Below the pieces are notes generated by a model, which was given only the letters and a program-made list of their open reading frames with translations, was not told the DNA's origin and made no database searches. The position numbers and the translations under genes were made by a program. Positions 35,890-44,860 of a stretch of DNA of 64,000 bases are shown piece by piece. The stretch's first letter is position 1. Each line of letters starts with the position of its first letter. The DNA comes from Mycolicibacterium sp. 018/SC-01/001 (GTDB taxonomy: Bacteria > Actinomycetota > Actinomycetes > Mycobacteriales > Mycobacteriaceae): positions 31,449-95,448 of the forward strand of contig NZ_VKAA01000023.1 in NCBI RefSeq assembly GCF_007096635.1. Direction: 5' to 3'.

Positions 35890-36969
35890 TCAGGCCCCGA
35901 CGGTCGTGAGCCACTCGCTGTAGAACAGGGCCACCCCGAGCCCGCACGCGATCGCCGTCAGTAGCCAGAACCGGATGATCACCGTGGTCTCCGCCCAGCC
36001 CACCAACTCGAAGTGGTGGTGGAACGGCGCCATCCGGAACACCCGGCGGCCCGTCGTCCGGAACGCGAGGATCTGCACCACCACCGAGGTGACCTCGGCG
36101 ACGAACAACGCACCCAACACGACCGCGAGCATCTCGGTGCGGCTGGTGACCGACAGGCCGGCGATGATGCCGCCCAGTGCCAGCGACCCGGTGTCGCCCA
36201 TGAAGATCTTGGCCGGCGCGGCGTTCCACCACAGGAAGCCGATGCACGCGCCGGCGGTGGCCGCGGCGATGATCGCGAGATCCAGCGGGTCGCGCACGTT
36301 GTAGCAGCCCAGGCCCGGGCTGGTCGCGCACGCATTGCGGAACTGCCAGAACGTGATCAGCACGTAGGCGGCGCACACCATGGCCATCGCCCCGGCGGCC
36401 AGCCCGTCCAGGCCGTCGGTGAAGTTCACCGCATTCGACCACGCACTGACGACCACCACGCAGAACAGCACGAAGATCGCCGGCGCGAGCGTGACCGTCG
36501 CGATCTCGCGCACGTAGGACAGCTCCGCGCTGCCGGGCGTCAGCCCGTCGGCGTTGCGGAACCGCAGCGCCAGCACGCCGAACAGCACCGCGGCGACGAG
36601 GATGCCGACGGTCTTCGCCGTCTTGTTCAGCCCGAGGTTGCGCGACCGGCGCAGCTTGATCAGATCGTCGATGAACCCGACGACGCCCAGAGCGGTCGCC
36701 AGGCCGAGCACGAGCAGACCCGACGCCGACGGCCCCTTGCCGTCGATCACCACACCGACCAGGTGCGTGCCGAGATAGCTGGCCCAGATGCCGGCGACGA
36801 TCGCGACCCCGCCCATCGACGGCGTGCCCCGCTTCTTCGCGTGGCTGGGCGGTCCGTCCTCGCGGATCTCGTGGCCGAAACCCTGGCGGGTGAACAGCCG
36901 GATCAGCACCGGGGTGAGCAGGATCGACACCGCGAGCGCGATCCCGACCGCGATCAGGATCTGCCTCAT
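35890..36969 (-). CDS. mraY: Phospho-N-acetylmuramoyl-pentapeptide transferase
   Basis: 359 residues, polytopic (about ten helices). Catalytic aspartate motifs of the PNPT family are visible: DDLIKLRRSRNLGL near residue 102, NFTDGLDGLAAG near 183, and KIFMGDTGSLALGG near 252. A histidine-rich FRMAPFHHHFELVGW loop lies near 318. It links UDP-MurNAc-pentapeptide to decaprenyl phosphate, giving lipid I. Known as murX in M. tuberculosis. The ATG overlaps the murF stop. Confidence 0.97.
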   Translation of the reverse strand: MRQILIAVGIALAVSILLTPVLIRLFTRQGFGHEIREDGPPSHAKKRGTPSMGGVAIVAGIWASYLGTHLVGVVIDGKGPSASGLLVLGLATALGVVGFIDDLIKLRRSRNLGLNKTAKTVGILVAAVLFGVLALRFRNADGLTPGSAELSYVREIATVTLAPAIFVLFCVVVVSAWSNAVNFTDGLDGLAAGAMAMVCAAYVLITFWQFRNACATSPGLGCYNVRDPLDLAIIAAATAGACIGFLWWNAAPAKIFMGDTGSLALGGIIAGLSVTSRTEMLAVVLGALFVAEVTSVVVQILAFRTTGRRVFRMAPFHHHFELVGWAETTVIIRFWLLTAIACGLGVALFYSEWLTTVGA

Positions 36970-38462
36970 CGGCCGTCCTCGGCGATCAGCGCATCGGCCA
37001 CCGCGTCCAGGCCGGCGGCCCGCGACGCCTTGACCAGCACCACGTCGCCGGGCTGCAGCTCCGCGCGCAGGAGGTCAAGAGCGGCATCGGTATCGGGGAC
37101 CGGCGTGGCCTCCGACCCCCAGGAGCCCTCCATCACCGCGCCGTTCAGCATGGCGCTCATAGGCCTCCCGGTTCCGACGACGATGAGTCGAGAGACATCT
37201 AAGCGCACGGCCAGCCGTCCGATGCGGTCGTGCTCGGTAATCGAGTCGTCACCGAGTTCGCCCATCTCGCCGAGCACGGCGAAGGTGCGGCCCTCCCCTG
37301 ACCCACCACGGCCCATCCACGCCAGGGCCTTGAGGCCGGCGCTCATCGAGTCGGGGTTGGCGTTGTAGGCGTCGTTGATGATCGTCACGCCGTCGCTGCG
37401 GGTGCTGACGGCCATCCGCTTCTGCGACACCGGTCCGGCGGCGGCCAGCGCGTCGGCGATCTGCGCCGGCGTGGCCCCGCACTCGAGTGCCACGGCGGCC
37501 GCGCACAGCGCGTTGGAGACCTGGTGGTCGCCGTGCACGGCGAGCGAGACGTCGACCTGCGCGTCGGCGGTGTGCAACGTGAACTGCGGACGGGCCAGCG
37601 CATCGAGGGTGACGTCGTCGGCCCACATGTCGATCTGGCCGGCGGCGGGTCCGGAACGACCGACGCGCACCACGCGTGCCTCGGTCACCTCGGCCATCTT
37701 CGCCACCACCGAGTCGTCGGCGTTGAGGATGACCACACCAGAGGACGGAACCGACTGCGGCAGTTCGGATTTCGTCTCAGCAATCGCCTCGCGCGAACCG
37801 AACTCGCCGAGATGGGCGGTGCCGACGTTGAGCACGACCGCGATCGAGGGACGCGCGATCCGGGCCAGCGCGGCGATGTTGCCGCGGTGGCGCGCCGACA
37901 TCTCCAGGACCAGGAAGTCGGTGTCGGCGGTCGCCCGCAGCACGGTCCAGGGATGGCCGAGTTCGTTGTTGAACGATCCGGGCGGCGCGATCACCTCGCC
38001 GAGCGGCGCGAGGACCGCGGCGATCAGATCCTTGGTCGAGGTCTTACCCGACGATCCCGTGATGCCGATGATCGTCAGGCCGCCGGCCGCCAGCTCGGTG
38101 GCCACCGCCGCCGCCAGTTTCGCGAGCGCGGCCAGCACCGCCGCCCCCGAGCCGTCGGCGTCGTGTTCGAGCACACTGGCGGCGCCGTCCTCGGCGGTGA
38201 CCGGGTCGACGACGATCGCCGGCACCCCGACCGGGCGCGCGGCGAGCACCCCGACCGCACCCGCGGCCACCGCCGCCTCGGCGAAGTCGTGCCCGTCGGA
38301 CCGCGCTCCCGGCAGCGCGAGGAACAGGCTGCCGGGACCGACGGCGCGGGAGTCGAACTCGACCGTGCCGGTCACGCGCAGTGCCGCCGCCTCCTGCGGG
38401 GTGACGTCGGCGAGCCGGCCGCCCACGATGTCGGCGATCTGGGCCAGTGACAGCTCGATCAT
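36966..38462 (-). CDS. murF: UDP-MurNAc-tripeptide:D-Ala-D-Ala ligase
   Basis: 498 residues. The N-terminal UDP-binding domain has FDSRAVGPGSLFLALPGARSDG. The ATP loop is GITGSSGKTSTKD at about residues 133-145. C-terminal segments NDAYNANPDSMSAGLKAL and AVLGEMGELGDDS are typical. It adds D-Ala-D-Ala, completing the cytoplasmic pentapeptide. It overlaps murE and mraY by four bases each. Confidence 0.97.
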   Translation of the reverse strand: MIELSLAQIADIVGGRLADVTPQEAAALRVTGTVEFDSRAVGPGSLFLALPGARSDGHDFAEAAVAAGAVGVLAARPVGVPAIVVDPVTAEDGAASVLEHDADGSGAAVLAALAKLAAAVATELAAGGLTIIGITGSSGKTSTKDLIAAVLAPLGEVIAPPGSFNNELGHPWTVLRATADTDFLVLEMSARHRGNIAALARIARPSIAVVLNVGTAHLGEFGSREAIAETKSELPQSVPSSGVVILNADDSVVAKMAEVTEARVVRVGRSGPAAGQIDMWADDVTLDALARPQFTLHTADAQVDVSLAVHGDHQVSNALCAAAVALECGATPAQIADALAAAGPVSQKRMAVSTRSDGVTIINDAYNANPDSMSAGLKALAWMGRGGSGEGRTFAVLGEMGELGDDSITEHDRIGRLAVRLDVSRLIVVGTGRPMSAMLNGAVMEGSWGSEATPVPDTDAALDLLRAELQPGDVVLVKASRAAGLDAVADALIAEDGR

Positions 38463-40006
38463 CGGCTCCGCCTCCCTGCGGTCAGCGCCTCGAGCGCGGC
38501 GGCGAGCTCGGCGCGGTCGTCGAACGGTCTGGTGACGCCCCGGCTGGTCTGGCCCGTCTCGTGACCCTTGCCGGCGATCAGCACCACGTCACCGTCGCGC
38601 GCCCACGCCACCGCGCGGGCGATCGCATCCCGGCGCTCCCCGATCTCGACGACCTCGGCGCGGCCCGCCCGGGCGCCGGCGACGATCTCGGCCCGGATCT
38701 GCGCGGGCTCCTCGTCGCGCGGGTTGTCGTCGGTGACGACGACCAGGTCGGCCAGCTGTGCGGCGACCTCGCCCATGGGCGCGCGCTTGCCCGCGTCGCG
38801 GTTGCCGCCCGCGCCGAAGACGACGGCGAGGCGGCCCGCACTCTGGCTGCGCAGCGTCTCCAGCACGGCCTGCAGCGCCCCCGGTTTGTGCGCGTAGTCC
38901 ACGACCGCCAGGAACGGCTGCCCGCGGTCGACCTTCTCCAACCGACCCGGGACCGTCGCCGCCCGCAGGCCGGGCACCGCCTGCTCGGGCGAGACGCCCA
39001 CCGCGTCGAGCAGCGCGAGGGCCACCACGGCGTTGGCGATGTTGTACCGCCCGGGCAGGCCGATCTCGATGCTGTGGTGTACGCCGGCGGGGTCGACGGC
39101 GACGAAGTCCTGCACGCCGTCACCCTGCGCGCGGATCTGCTCGACCGTCCAGTCGGCGGTGCCGGCAGTGCCCTCGGTGGCGACCGTCACCGCGGCGTCG
39201 GCGCGCCGCGCCATCGCGCGGCCCCACTGGTCGTCGACGCAGATCACCGCCTCGGGTGCATGCGTCGGGGACGCGGGATCGAACAGTCTGGCCTTGGCCT
39301 CGAAGTAGTCCTCCATCGTGGGGTGGAAATCGAGGTGGTCGCGCGAGAGGTTCGTGAAACCGCCGACGGCGAACGCGGTGCCGTCCACCCGACCCAACGT
39401 GAGCGCGTGGCTGGACACCTCCATGACGACGGTGTCGACGCCGCGTTCGAGCATGACGGCGAACAGCGCCTGCAGATCAGGCGCCTCGGGTGTGGTCAGT
39501 CCGCCCGCCTCGTCGTGGCCGTCGATGCGAACGCCGACGGTGCCGATCAGCCCGGCCACGCGCCCCGCGGCCCGCAGACCGGCTTCGATCAGATAGGTGG
39601 TGGTGGTCTTGCCGGAGGTGCCGGTGACGCCGATGACGCGCAGCTTCGTCGACGGATGCCCGTAGACAGCGGCCGCCGCCGCGCCGAGCACGGTCCGCGG
39701 TTCGGCGTGCAGTAGCACCGGTACGGCGACACCGGCAGCGGCGAGCTCGGCCAGCCCGTCGTGATCGGTGAGCACCGCGACCGCGCCGCGTGACACCGCA
39801 TCACCCGCGTAGCGGGCGCCATGGGAGCGCGACCCCGGCAGCGCGGCGAACAGGTCACCCGGCCGGGCGTCCTGCCCTCGGAGCGTCACCCCCGTCAGCT
39901 GGACCTGCGGCAGCGGCCCCGCCCCGGTGTGGACCGCGGAGATCAGCTGGGCCACGTCCCCGAGCGGCAGGCCGGCGGGATGGTGGGGGCGCAGATTCAT
40001 GGCCAT
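38459..40006 (-). CDS. murE: UDP-MurNAc-dipeptide:meso-diaminopimelate ligase
   Basis: 515 residues. UDP-binding region with LPGSRSHGARYAGDA, ATP loop GVTGTSGKTTTTYL at about residues 127-140, and the DNPRDEEP motif near 425 that marks meso-diaminopimelate-specific enzymes rather than lysine types. It attaches the third residue of the stem peptide. A second ATG at 40000 (MNLRPHH) is an alternative start. In M. tuberculosis several unrelated genes, including a PE_PGRS gene, lie between murE and pbpB; here only 46 bp separate them. Confidence 0.97.
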   Translation of the reverse strand: MAMNLRPHHPAGLPLGDVAQLISAVHTGAGPLPQVQLTGVTLRGQDARPGDLFAALPGSRSHGARYAGDAVSRGAVAVLTDHDGLAELAAAGVAVPVLLHAEPRTVLGAAAAAVYGHPSTKLRVIGVTGTSGKTTTTYLIEAGLRAAGRVAGLIGTVGVRIDGHDEAGGLTTPEAPDLQALFAVMLERGVDTVVMEVSSHALTLGRVDGTAFAVGGFTNLSRDHLDFHPTMEDYFEAKARLFDPASPTHAPEAVICVDDQWGRAMARRADAAVTVATEGTAGTADWTVEQIRAQGDGVQDFVAVDPAGVHHSIEIGLPGRYNIANAVVALALLDAVGVSPEQAVPGLRAATVPGRLEKVDRGQPFLAVVDYAHKPGALQAVLETLRSQSAGRLAVVFGAGGNRDAGKRAPMGEVAAQLADLVVVTDDNPRDEEPAQIRAEIVAGARAGRAEVVEIGERRDAIARAVAWARDGDVVLIAGKGHETGQTSRGVTRPFDDRAELAAALEALTAGRRSR

Positions 40007-40052
40007 GACACAGTACCCAGCCCGGGAGCCGGCTCGCGGCCGCCCGCGAGCG

Positions 40053-41990
40053 TCACCCCGCCTGAAGGGTCAGCGGCGCACCGGGGTCCTTCGAGAGCGG
40101 CACGTTCTCCCGCTGCAGCAGCCAGGAGGCGATGTTGTGGAACAGCGGCGCAGCCGAGGAGCCGGGCGAGCCGTCGGCGGCCCGGTGCGGGGCGTCCATC
40201 ATCACGCCCACCACGTATCGCGGGTCGTCCGCCGGTGCCATGCCGGCGAACGTGATCCAGTAGACATTGTCGTAGTAGCACCCGCACGCCGGGTTGATCT
40301 GCTGGGCGGTTCCCGTCTTGCCGGCGATCTGGTAACCCTCGACCGCCGCAGCGGGCCCGGTGCCCTGCTGGATCCCCATCGGGTCGCGCTGCACGATCGC
40401 CCGGAACATGTCGCGTACGGTGCGGGCGGTCTCCGGGGACACCACGCGCACACCCTCGGGCCGCGGCTCGTCGGTGCGGGTGCCGTCGGCGGCGATCGTC
40501 GCCTTCAGGATGCGCGGCGGGATGCGCACCCCGTCGTTGGCGATGGTCTGGTAGATCCCCGTCATCTGCAGCAGGGTCATCGAAAGGCCCTGTCCGATGG
40601 GTAGATTGGAGAACGTGCTGCCCGACCACTGGTCGATCGGCGGCACCAGGCCCGCGCTCTCGCCGGGCAGGCCGACCCCGGTGCGCTGGCCGAGCCCGAA
40701 CTTGCGCAGCATCTCCGCGTACTTCTGCGGCCCGACACGCTGGGCGAGCATCAGCGTGCCGACGTTGGACGACTTCCCGAACACACCGGTGGTCGTGTAC
40801 GGCATGACACCGTGGTTCCACGCGTCGCGGACGGTGACGCCGCCCATGTCGATCGAGCCGGGCACCTGCAGCACCTCGTCCGGAGTCGACAGGTGGTTCT
40901 CGATCACCGACGCGGCGGTGATGATCTTGTTGACCGATCCCGGTTCGAACGGTGACGACACCGACAGGTTGCCCAGCTCGCGGGTGGACTGCTTGCTGAT
41001 GTCCTGGGCGGGATTGAAGGTGTTGTCGTTCGACATCGCCAGCACCTCACCGGTTTTGGCGTCGAGCACGACGGCGGAGACGTTCTTGGCCCCGGAGGCG
41101 TCCTTGGCCATCTGGACCTGCTGCTGGACGTAGAACTGGATGTCGTCGTCGAGGGTGAGCATCACGGTGGAGCCGTTGACGGCGTCGTGGCGGTTGCGGT
41201 AGCTGCCCGGGATCACCACACCGTCGGAGCCGCGGTCGTAGGTGACCGAGCCGTCGGTGCCGGCGAGCACCGAGTCCAGGGAATCCTCGAGCCCCAGCAG
41301 GCCGTGGCCGTCCCAGTCGATGCCGCCGACGACGTTGGCCGCCAGCGATCCGCCCGGGTACTGCCGCAGGTCCTGCCGTTCGGCGCCGACCTCGGGGAAA
41401 TCGGTGGTGATCGCGTCGGCGATCGCCGGGTCGACCGCGCGGGCCAGGTACACGAACGTCTCGTTGCTGCGCAGCTTCTTCAGCAGCGTGGCACTGTCGG
41501 GTTTGTTGCCCAGCCGCGCCGCGACGCCGTCGGCGATCTGCCGCAGGCGGATGTCGGGTTCGGGCACGGCCGACGCGCCGTCCGTGCTGTTCTCGGCCGC
41601 CTTGCTCTTGTCGTACGCCTCTTGCAGCTGCTTGCGCACCCGCGCAGGCTGGAACGTCAGCGCGCGGGCCTCGATGGTGAATGCGAGCTTGTCGCTGTTG
41701 CGGTCGACGATCGAGCCGCGCAGCGCCGCGTTGATGTCGGTGACCTTGAGCTGGCCGGCGGCCTCGGCACGCAGCCCGTCGGCCTTGGGCACCTGCAGCG
41801 TGAACAGCTGTGCGGCGGCGAGCACCAGCAGCAGGAAGATGACCGCGTTGCCGGTGCGATGGCGGAACACAAAGGACGCGCTGCGCAGCCCGCTGCCGGC
41901 AGTGGGCTGACGGACCCGACGCGAGCGCGCCGAGCGTTCGGCACCGGCCGCGCGCGCCGATGGTCGCGCGGTCTGCGCCTTGCGACTCAT
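40053..41990 (-). CDS. pbpB: Septal transpeptidase PBP3/FtsI (class B penicillin-binding protein)
   Basis: 645 residues. A basic cytoplasmic N-terminus leads to one membrane helix (about 49-66). The pedestal domain includes RGSIVDRNSDKLA. The transpeptidase domain shows the SxxK motif as GSVNK near residue 349, SSN in FGKSSNVGT near 405 and KTGTAQQ near 556, so all catalytic motifs are present. It cross-links septal peptidoglycan and works with FtsW. It overlaps the ftsL stop by four bases. Confidence 0.96.
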   Translation of the reverse strand: MSRKAQTARPSARAAGAERSARSRRVRQPTAGSGLRSASFVFRHRTGNAVIFLLLVLAAAQLFTLQVPKADGLRAEAAGQLKVTDINAALRGSIVDRNSDKLAFTIEARALTFQPARVRKQLQEAYDKSKAAENSTDGASAVPEPDIRLRQIADGVAARLGNKPDSATLLKKLRSNETFVYLARAVDPAIADAITTDFPEVGAERQDLRQYPGGSLAANVVGGIDWDGHGLLGLEDSLDSVLAGTDGSVTYDRGSDGVVIPGSYRNRHDAVNGSTVMLTLDDDIQFYVQQQVQMAKDASGAKNVSAVVLDAKTGEVLAMSNDNTFNPAQDISKQSTRELGNLSVSSPFEPGSVNKIITAASVIENHLSTPDEVLQVPGSIDMGGVTVRDAWNHGVMPYTTTGVFGKSSNVGTLMLAQRVGPQKYAEMLRKFGLGQRTGVGLPGESAGLVPPIDQWSGSTFSNLPIGQGLSMTLLQMTGIYQTIANDGVRIPPRILKATIAADGTRTDEPRPEGVRVVSPETARTVRDMFRAIVQRDPMGIQQGTGPAAAVEGYQIAGKTGTAQQINPACGCYYDNVYWITFAGMAPADDPRYVVGVMMDAPHRAADGSPGSSAAPLFHNIASWLLQRENVPLSKDPGAPLTLQAG

Positions 41991-43042
41991 GCCGGCGGAC
42001 CCGGCACCGGCACCGCGGGATCGACGGGCGCAGGAACGGGCGCCGGAATCGGCGCAGCGACGGGAGCGGGAGCGGCGACCGGGGCGGGCGCCGGGATGGG
42101 GCCGGGCAGCGCGCCGGCGACCTCGTGCGGCACCTCGGCCGGCTGCGGTGCACCGGGCGCCTGCCCGGGAAGCAGCGGCGCCTGGCCGGGCAGCAGCGCC
42201 TGGCCGGGCAGCGGCGCGGTGAGAGGCATGACTTGCGACGGTAGCCGGACCGGGACCTCAGACGGTGTTACGACGCGCGGAGCGGGCGGTGCAGGCGGAG
42301 CGGGTTCGGGCAGCGGGGCGTTCAGCGGCGGCGGCGGCACACCCTCGGCGGGCTTCGGAGTGCCGATGACGACCCAGTTGCCCGACGCGTCCTGCACCAG
42401 GTGGGCGGTGTCACGGGACGGGATCATCCCGAGGTTGCGGGCAGCCTCGGCCAGGGCGGGCGCCGCCTGCGCCTCGAGCACGTCGCGTTCGAGCGCCTCC
42501 TTCTGCTGCAGCAACGCCTGGTTGACCTGGCGGGCATGGCCCAGCTGGTAGGACCGTTCCGCGGAGTCGGTCGACAGCCACAGCGTCACGCCCAGGCCCA
42601 GCCCCAGGCAGCCGATCACCAGCACGACGAACGGGACGCGGGCGACGAGCCGACGCGGATTCAGATCGATCGACGCGATGCGGACGAGCAGTCGCTGCCG
42701 CAGAGGCGGCCGAACGACCTTCGGCGCCTTCGCCTTGCGCGCCTTGGCGCGAGCCTTCGCCTGGCTCGCGGACTTCGGCCGGGCTGGCGCATCGGCGAGA
42801 CGCTGGATCGGCGTGGTGCGCGGCGCCGGCCTGCTCCGGTCGACGCGGCGGCGCGACTCCCGCTCGGCGCCGCGGGCACGCGGCGCCGCGTCGACGGGTG
42901 CCCGCCCCGCGTCGCGCACCGGGCGTCGCCCGGCCTTCTTCGGCTTCCGGACTGCTGTGCGGGAGGAGGTGCGCGCCTTCCCCGCCTGGCTCGTGGTCAC
43001 GCCCGGCTTCGGGCCCGCCTTGGGTGTCTTCTGGATCTTCAT
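41987..43042 (-). CDS. ftsL: FtsL-like division protein with long Pro/Ala-rich tail (Rv2164c type)
   Basis: 351 residues, much longer than E. coli FtsL but similar to mycobacterial Rv2164c. The first 120 residues are basic and Ala/Lys/Arg-rich. One membrane helix lies at about 134-157 (VPFVVLVIGCLGLGLGVTLWL). A leucine-zipper-like coiled coil follows (QVNQALLQQKEALERDVLEA). The C-terminal 150 residues are a low-complexity Pro/Ala tail outside the membrane with LPGQA and PAPVAAP repeats, which may span or bind the wall. It forms the FtsQ-FtsL-FtsB connector that activates FtsW-PbpB. Confidence 0.88.
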   Translation of the reverse strand: MKIQKTPKAGPKPGVTTSQAGKARTSSRTAVRKPKKAGRRPVRDAGRAPVDAAPRARGAERESRRRVDRSRPAPRTTPIQRLADAPARPKSASQAKARAKARKAKAPKVVRPPLRQRLLVRIASIDLNPRRLVARVPFVVLVIGCLGLGLGVTLWLSTDSAERSYQLGHARQVNQALLQQKEALERDVLEAQAAPALAEAARNLGMIPSRDTAHLVQDASGNWVVIGTPKPAEGVPPPPLNAPLPEPAPPAPPAPRVVTPSEVPVRLPSQVMPLTAPLPGQALLPGQAPLLPGQAPGAPQPAEVPHEVAGALPGPIPAPAPVAAPAPVAAPIPAPVPAPVDPAVPVPGPPA

Positions 43043-44145
43043 CGGTCCTGTCCCCCAACTTTCTCCAACGCGCGCAACCGAACCGGAGCGCTTCTGGGAT
43101 TGCGGTCGATCTCCTGCGCGCTCGCACGCTCGGCGCCCCGGGTCAGTGCGATGAATTCCGGTCCGTGACCGGGCAACTCGACTGGCAATCCCTCGGGGGT
43201 CCGCGACGCTGTCGCCGCGGCGAACTCACTCTTGACGATCCGGTCTTCCAGCGACTGGTAGGCCATCACCGCGATACGCCCGCCGGATCGCAACGCGCGC
43301 AACGCTTTCGGGATCGCCACTCGCAGTGCGTCGAGCTCTGCGTTGACCGCGATGCGCAGCGCCTGGAAGGTTCGCTTGCCGGGGTGCCCACCGGTGCGCC
43401 GGGCGGGCGCCGGAATCGCCTGGTAGAGCAGCTCGACCAATTCGGCCGTGGTGGTGAACGGGGTGACCGCGCGCCGGCGCACGATGTGCGCGGCGATGCG
43501 CCCGGCGAAGCGTTCCTCGCCGAACTCGCGCAGGATGCGCGCGATCTGCTTCTCCTCGAAGGTGTTCAGGATGTCGGCGGCCGTCAGCGGGGCGTCGGAG
43601 TCCATCCGCATGTCCAGCGGCGCATCGGTGGCGTAGGAGAACCCGCGCTCGGGCTGGTCGAGCTGCATCGAGGAGACCCCGAGGTCGAAGAGAAACGCGT
43701 CGATGTCCGTCAGCTCGAATCCGTCGTAGCGGGTACGTATCGCGGTGAACCGGTCTCCGAACGGCGCGAGCCGCTCGCCGGCGATCCGCAAGGCCTGTGG
43801 GTCGCGATCGAGCCCGATGACGTGCAGTGCGGGAAAGTCGGCGAGAAACCGCTCGGTGTGCCCTCCGGCACCCAGGGTGGCGTCGACGAGCGTCGCACCG
43901 GCACCGTCGGCGCCGCGCCGGGTCAAGGCCGGCGCGAGGAGCTCGACGCAGCGGTCGAGAAGAACCGGGACATGAAGCTCATCGGTCATCGCAGCACCCT
44001 CAGCGATCGGGGCGGCCCCTGCGGCGAGGTCCCTGTCCGAGAGCACGGACCTGACGTCGGGGAAGTACGTCAGGGCCGGTTCGGGCAGAGGCCACGCCGC
44101 ACGGGCCTGCGGGGCCAGGTCAGATGATGTCGCCGAGTGCTTCAT
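43039..44145 (-). CDS. rsmH: 16S rRNA (cytosine(1402)-N4)-methyltransferase
   Basis: 368 residues from the ATG at 44145. The core starts at MTDELHVPVLLDRCVELL (ATG 43989) and has the SAM-binding motif VDATLGAGGHTERFL, with LFDLGVSSMQLDQPERGFSY and the C-terminal LRSGGRIAVMAYQSLEDRIVK. Standard RsmH proteins begin near that second ATG, so the first 52 residues are an extension seen in mycobacterial MraW. It overlaps the mraZ 3' end by 26 bp; if 43989 is the start, the overlap disappears. It methylates the ribosomal decoding site. Confidence 0.94.
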   Translation of the reverse strand: MKHSATSSDLAPQARAAWPLPEPALTYFPDVRSVLSDRDLAAGAAPIAEGAAMTDELHVPVLLDRCVELLAPALTRRGADGAGATLVDATLGAGGHTERFLADFPALHVIGLDRDPQALRIAGERLAPFGDRFTAIRTRYDGFELTDIDAFLFDLGVSSMQLDQPERGFSYATDAPLDMRMDSDAPLTAADILNTFEEKQIARILREFGEERFAGRIAAHIVRRRAVTPFTTTAELVELLYQAIPAPARRTGGHPGKRTFQALRIAVNAELDALRVAIPKALRALRSGGRIAVMAYQSLEDRIVKSEFAAATASRTPEGLPVELPGHGPEFIALTRGAERASAQEIDRNPRSAPVRLRALEKVGGQDR

Positions 44146-44554
44146 CGCTGGCCGCGGAGAAGTTCTCTTCGTGGAGCTCCTGGTAGTCCTGCCATGCCTG
44201 GGCGTCCCAGATCTCGAGGAAGTCGATCGAGCCGATGACCACGCACTCCTTGGTGAGGTTCGCGTAGCGGCGGTGCTCGGCGGACAGCGTGATCCGGCCC
44301 TGGGCGTCCGGATACTGCTCGTCGGTGCTGGCGGCCAGGTTGCGCAGGTATGCGCGTGCCTGCGGGTTGCCCCGCTTGGCCCGGCCGGAGATCTCGGTGA
44401 CCATCTCCTCGAACTCCGCCCGCGGATGGACAGCCAGGCTGTGATCTTGACTCTTGGTGACCATCAACCCTCCTGCCAGTGCGTCGCGGAACTTGGCGGG
44501 CAGCGTCAGCCGCCCCTTGTCATCGAGCTTGGGCGTGTAGGTGCCGAAGAACAT
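44120..44554 (-). CDS. mraZ: Transcriptional regulator MraZ
   Basis: 144 residues with two AbrB-like SpoVT domains. Conserved DxxGR motifs read LDDKGRLTLPAKF near residue 11 and PDAQGRITLSAEHR near 87. First gene of the dcw operon. The ATG at 44554 follows a GAGG site. MraZ is known to bind repeated TGGG-type boxes before its own gene and repress or modulate the dcw operon, and such boxes are visible 56-80 bp upstream here. Confidence 0.96.
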   Translation of the reverse strand: MFFGTYTPKLDDKGRLTLPAKFRDALAGGLMVTKSQDHSLAVHPRAEFEEMVTEISGRAKRGNPQARAYLRNLAASTDEQYPDAQGRITLSAEHRRYANLTKECVVIGSIDFLEIWDAQAWQDYQELHEENFSAASDEALGDII

Positions 44555-44610
44555 CTCGCCACCTCGCTAAGACCTCGCCCTGGCGGAACCCCGGTCGCTC
44601 CGTTGTCCGC

Positions 44611-44633
44611 CACTTTACCCCACAATCCCCCAC
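44611..44633 (-). promoter_or_regulatory. Triple MraZ-type boxes, 10-bp period
   Basis: Read leftward, three GTGG units start at 44633, 44623 and 44613: GTGGGGG, GTGGGG and GTGG. They are exactly 10 bp apart, one helical turn, matching the TGGG(N) direct repeats bound by MraZ in other bacteria. The array lies 56-80 bp before the mraZ ATG, around the likely promoter, so autoregulation of the dcw operon is expected. Confidence 0.7.
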
Positions 44634-44810
44634 TTTGCGCCGAAGTGTGGTCGGCATTTCGCGCACGCCCCCACCACCTGCAGTTCAACAGAGACAAAGC
44701 GTGCCACCACGACGGCGCGCCGCACCCGGGCAACCCCGTGCTCGACGACAAAACGCCAGTTCAAGCCCCACGAAGACACGTCGGGGACGCCAGGTGGGGG
44801 GCTGTGGGGC

Positions 44811-44842
44811 AAAAAAGAGGGGCAGCCCTGGCGGGCTGCCCC
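44811..44842 (-). terminator. Rho-independent terminator of the DUF3040 gene
   Basis: Read leftward, a perfect 9-bp stem GGGGCAGCC/GGCTGCCCC (44842-44834 with 44827-44819) has a 6-base loop and is followed by a run of six T (44816-44811). It lies 18 bp after the DUF3040 stop and insulates the mraZ operon downstream. It is one of the clearest intrinsic terminators in the window. Confidence 0.85.
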
Positions 44843-44860
44843 TGAATCACGCGGGATGGC

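Larger units (their letters stand above)
44555..44860. other. Intergenic region between mraZ and the DUF3040 gene
   Basis: This 306-bp gap contains the MraZ box array and a possible mraZ -10 (TAAAGT read leftward at 44617-44612) on its left side, and the terminator of the DUF3040 gene on its right side. Nothing else was recognised between about 44645 and 44810, and no convincing small gene is present. Confidence 0.6.

Noticed and set aside
36013..37368. 451-codon plus-strand frame opposite mraY/murF
   Set aside because: Antisense of two well-identified genes, no ribosome site or domain.
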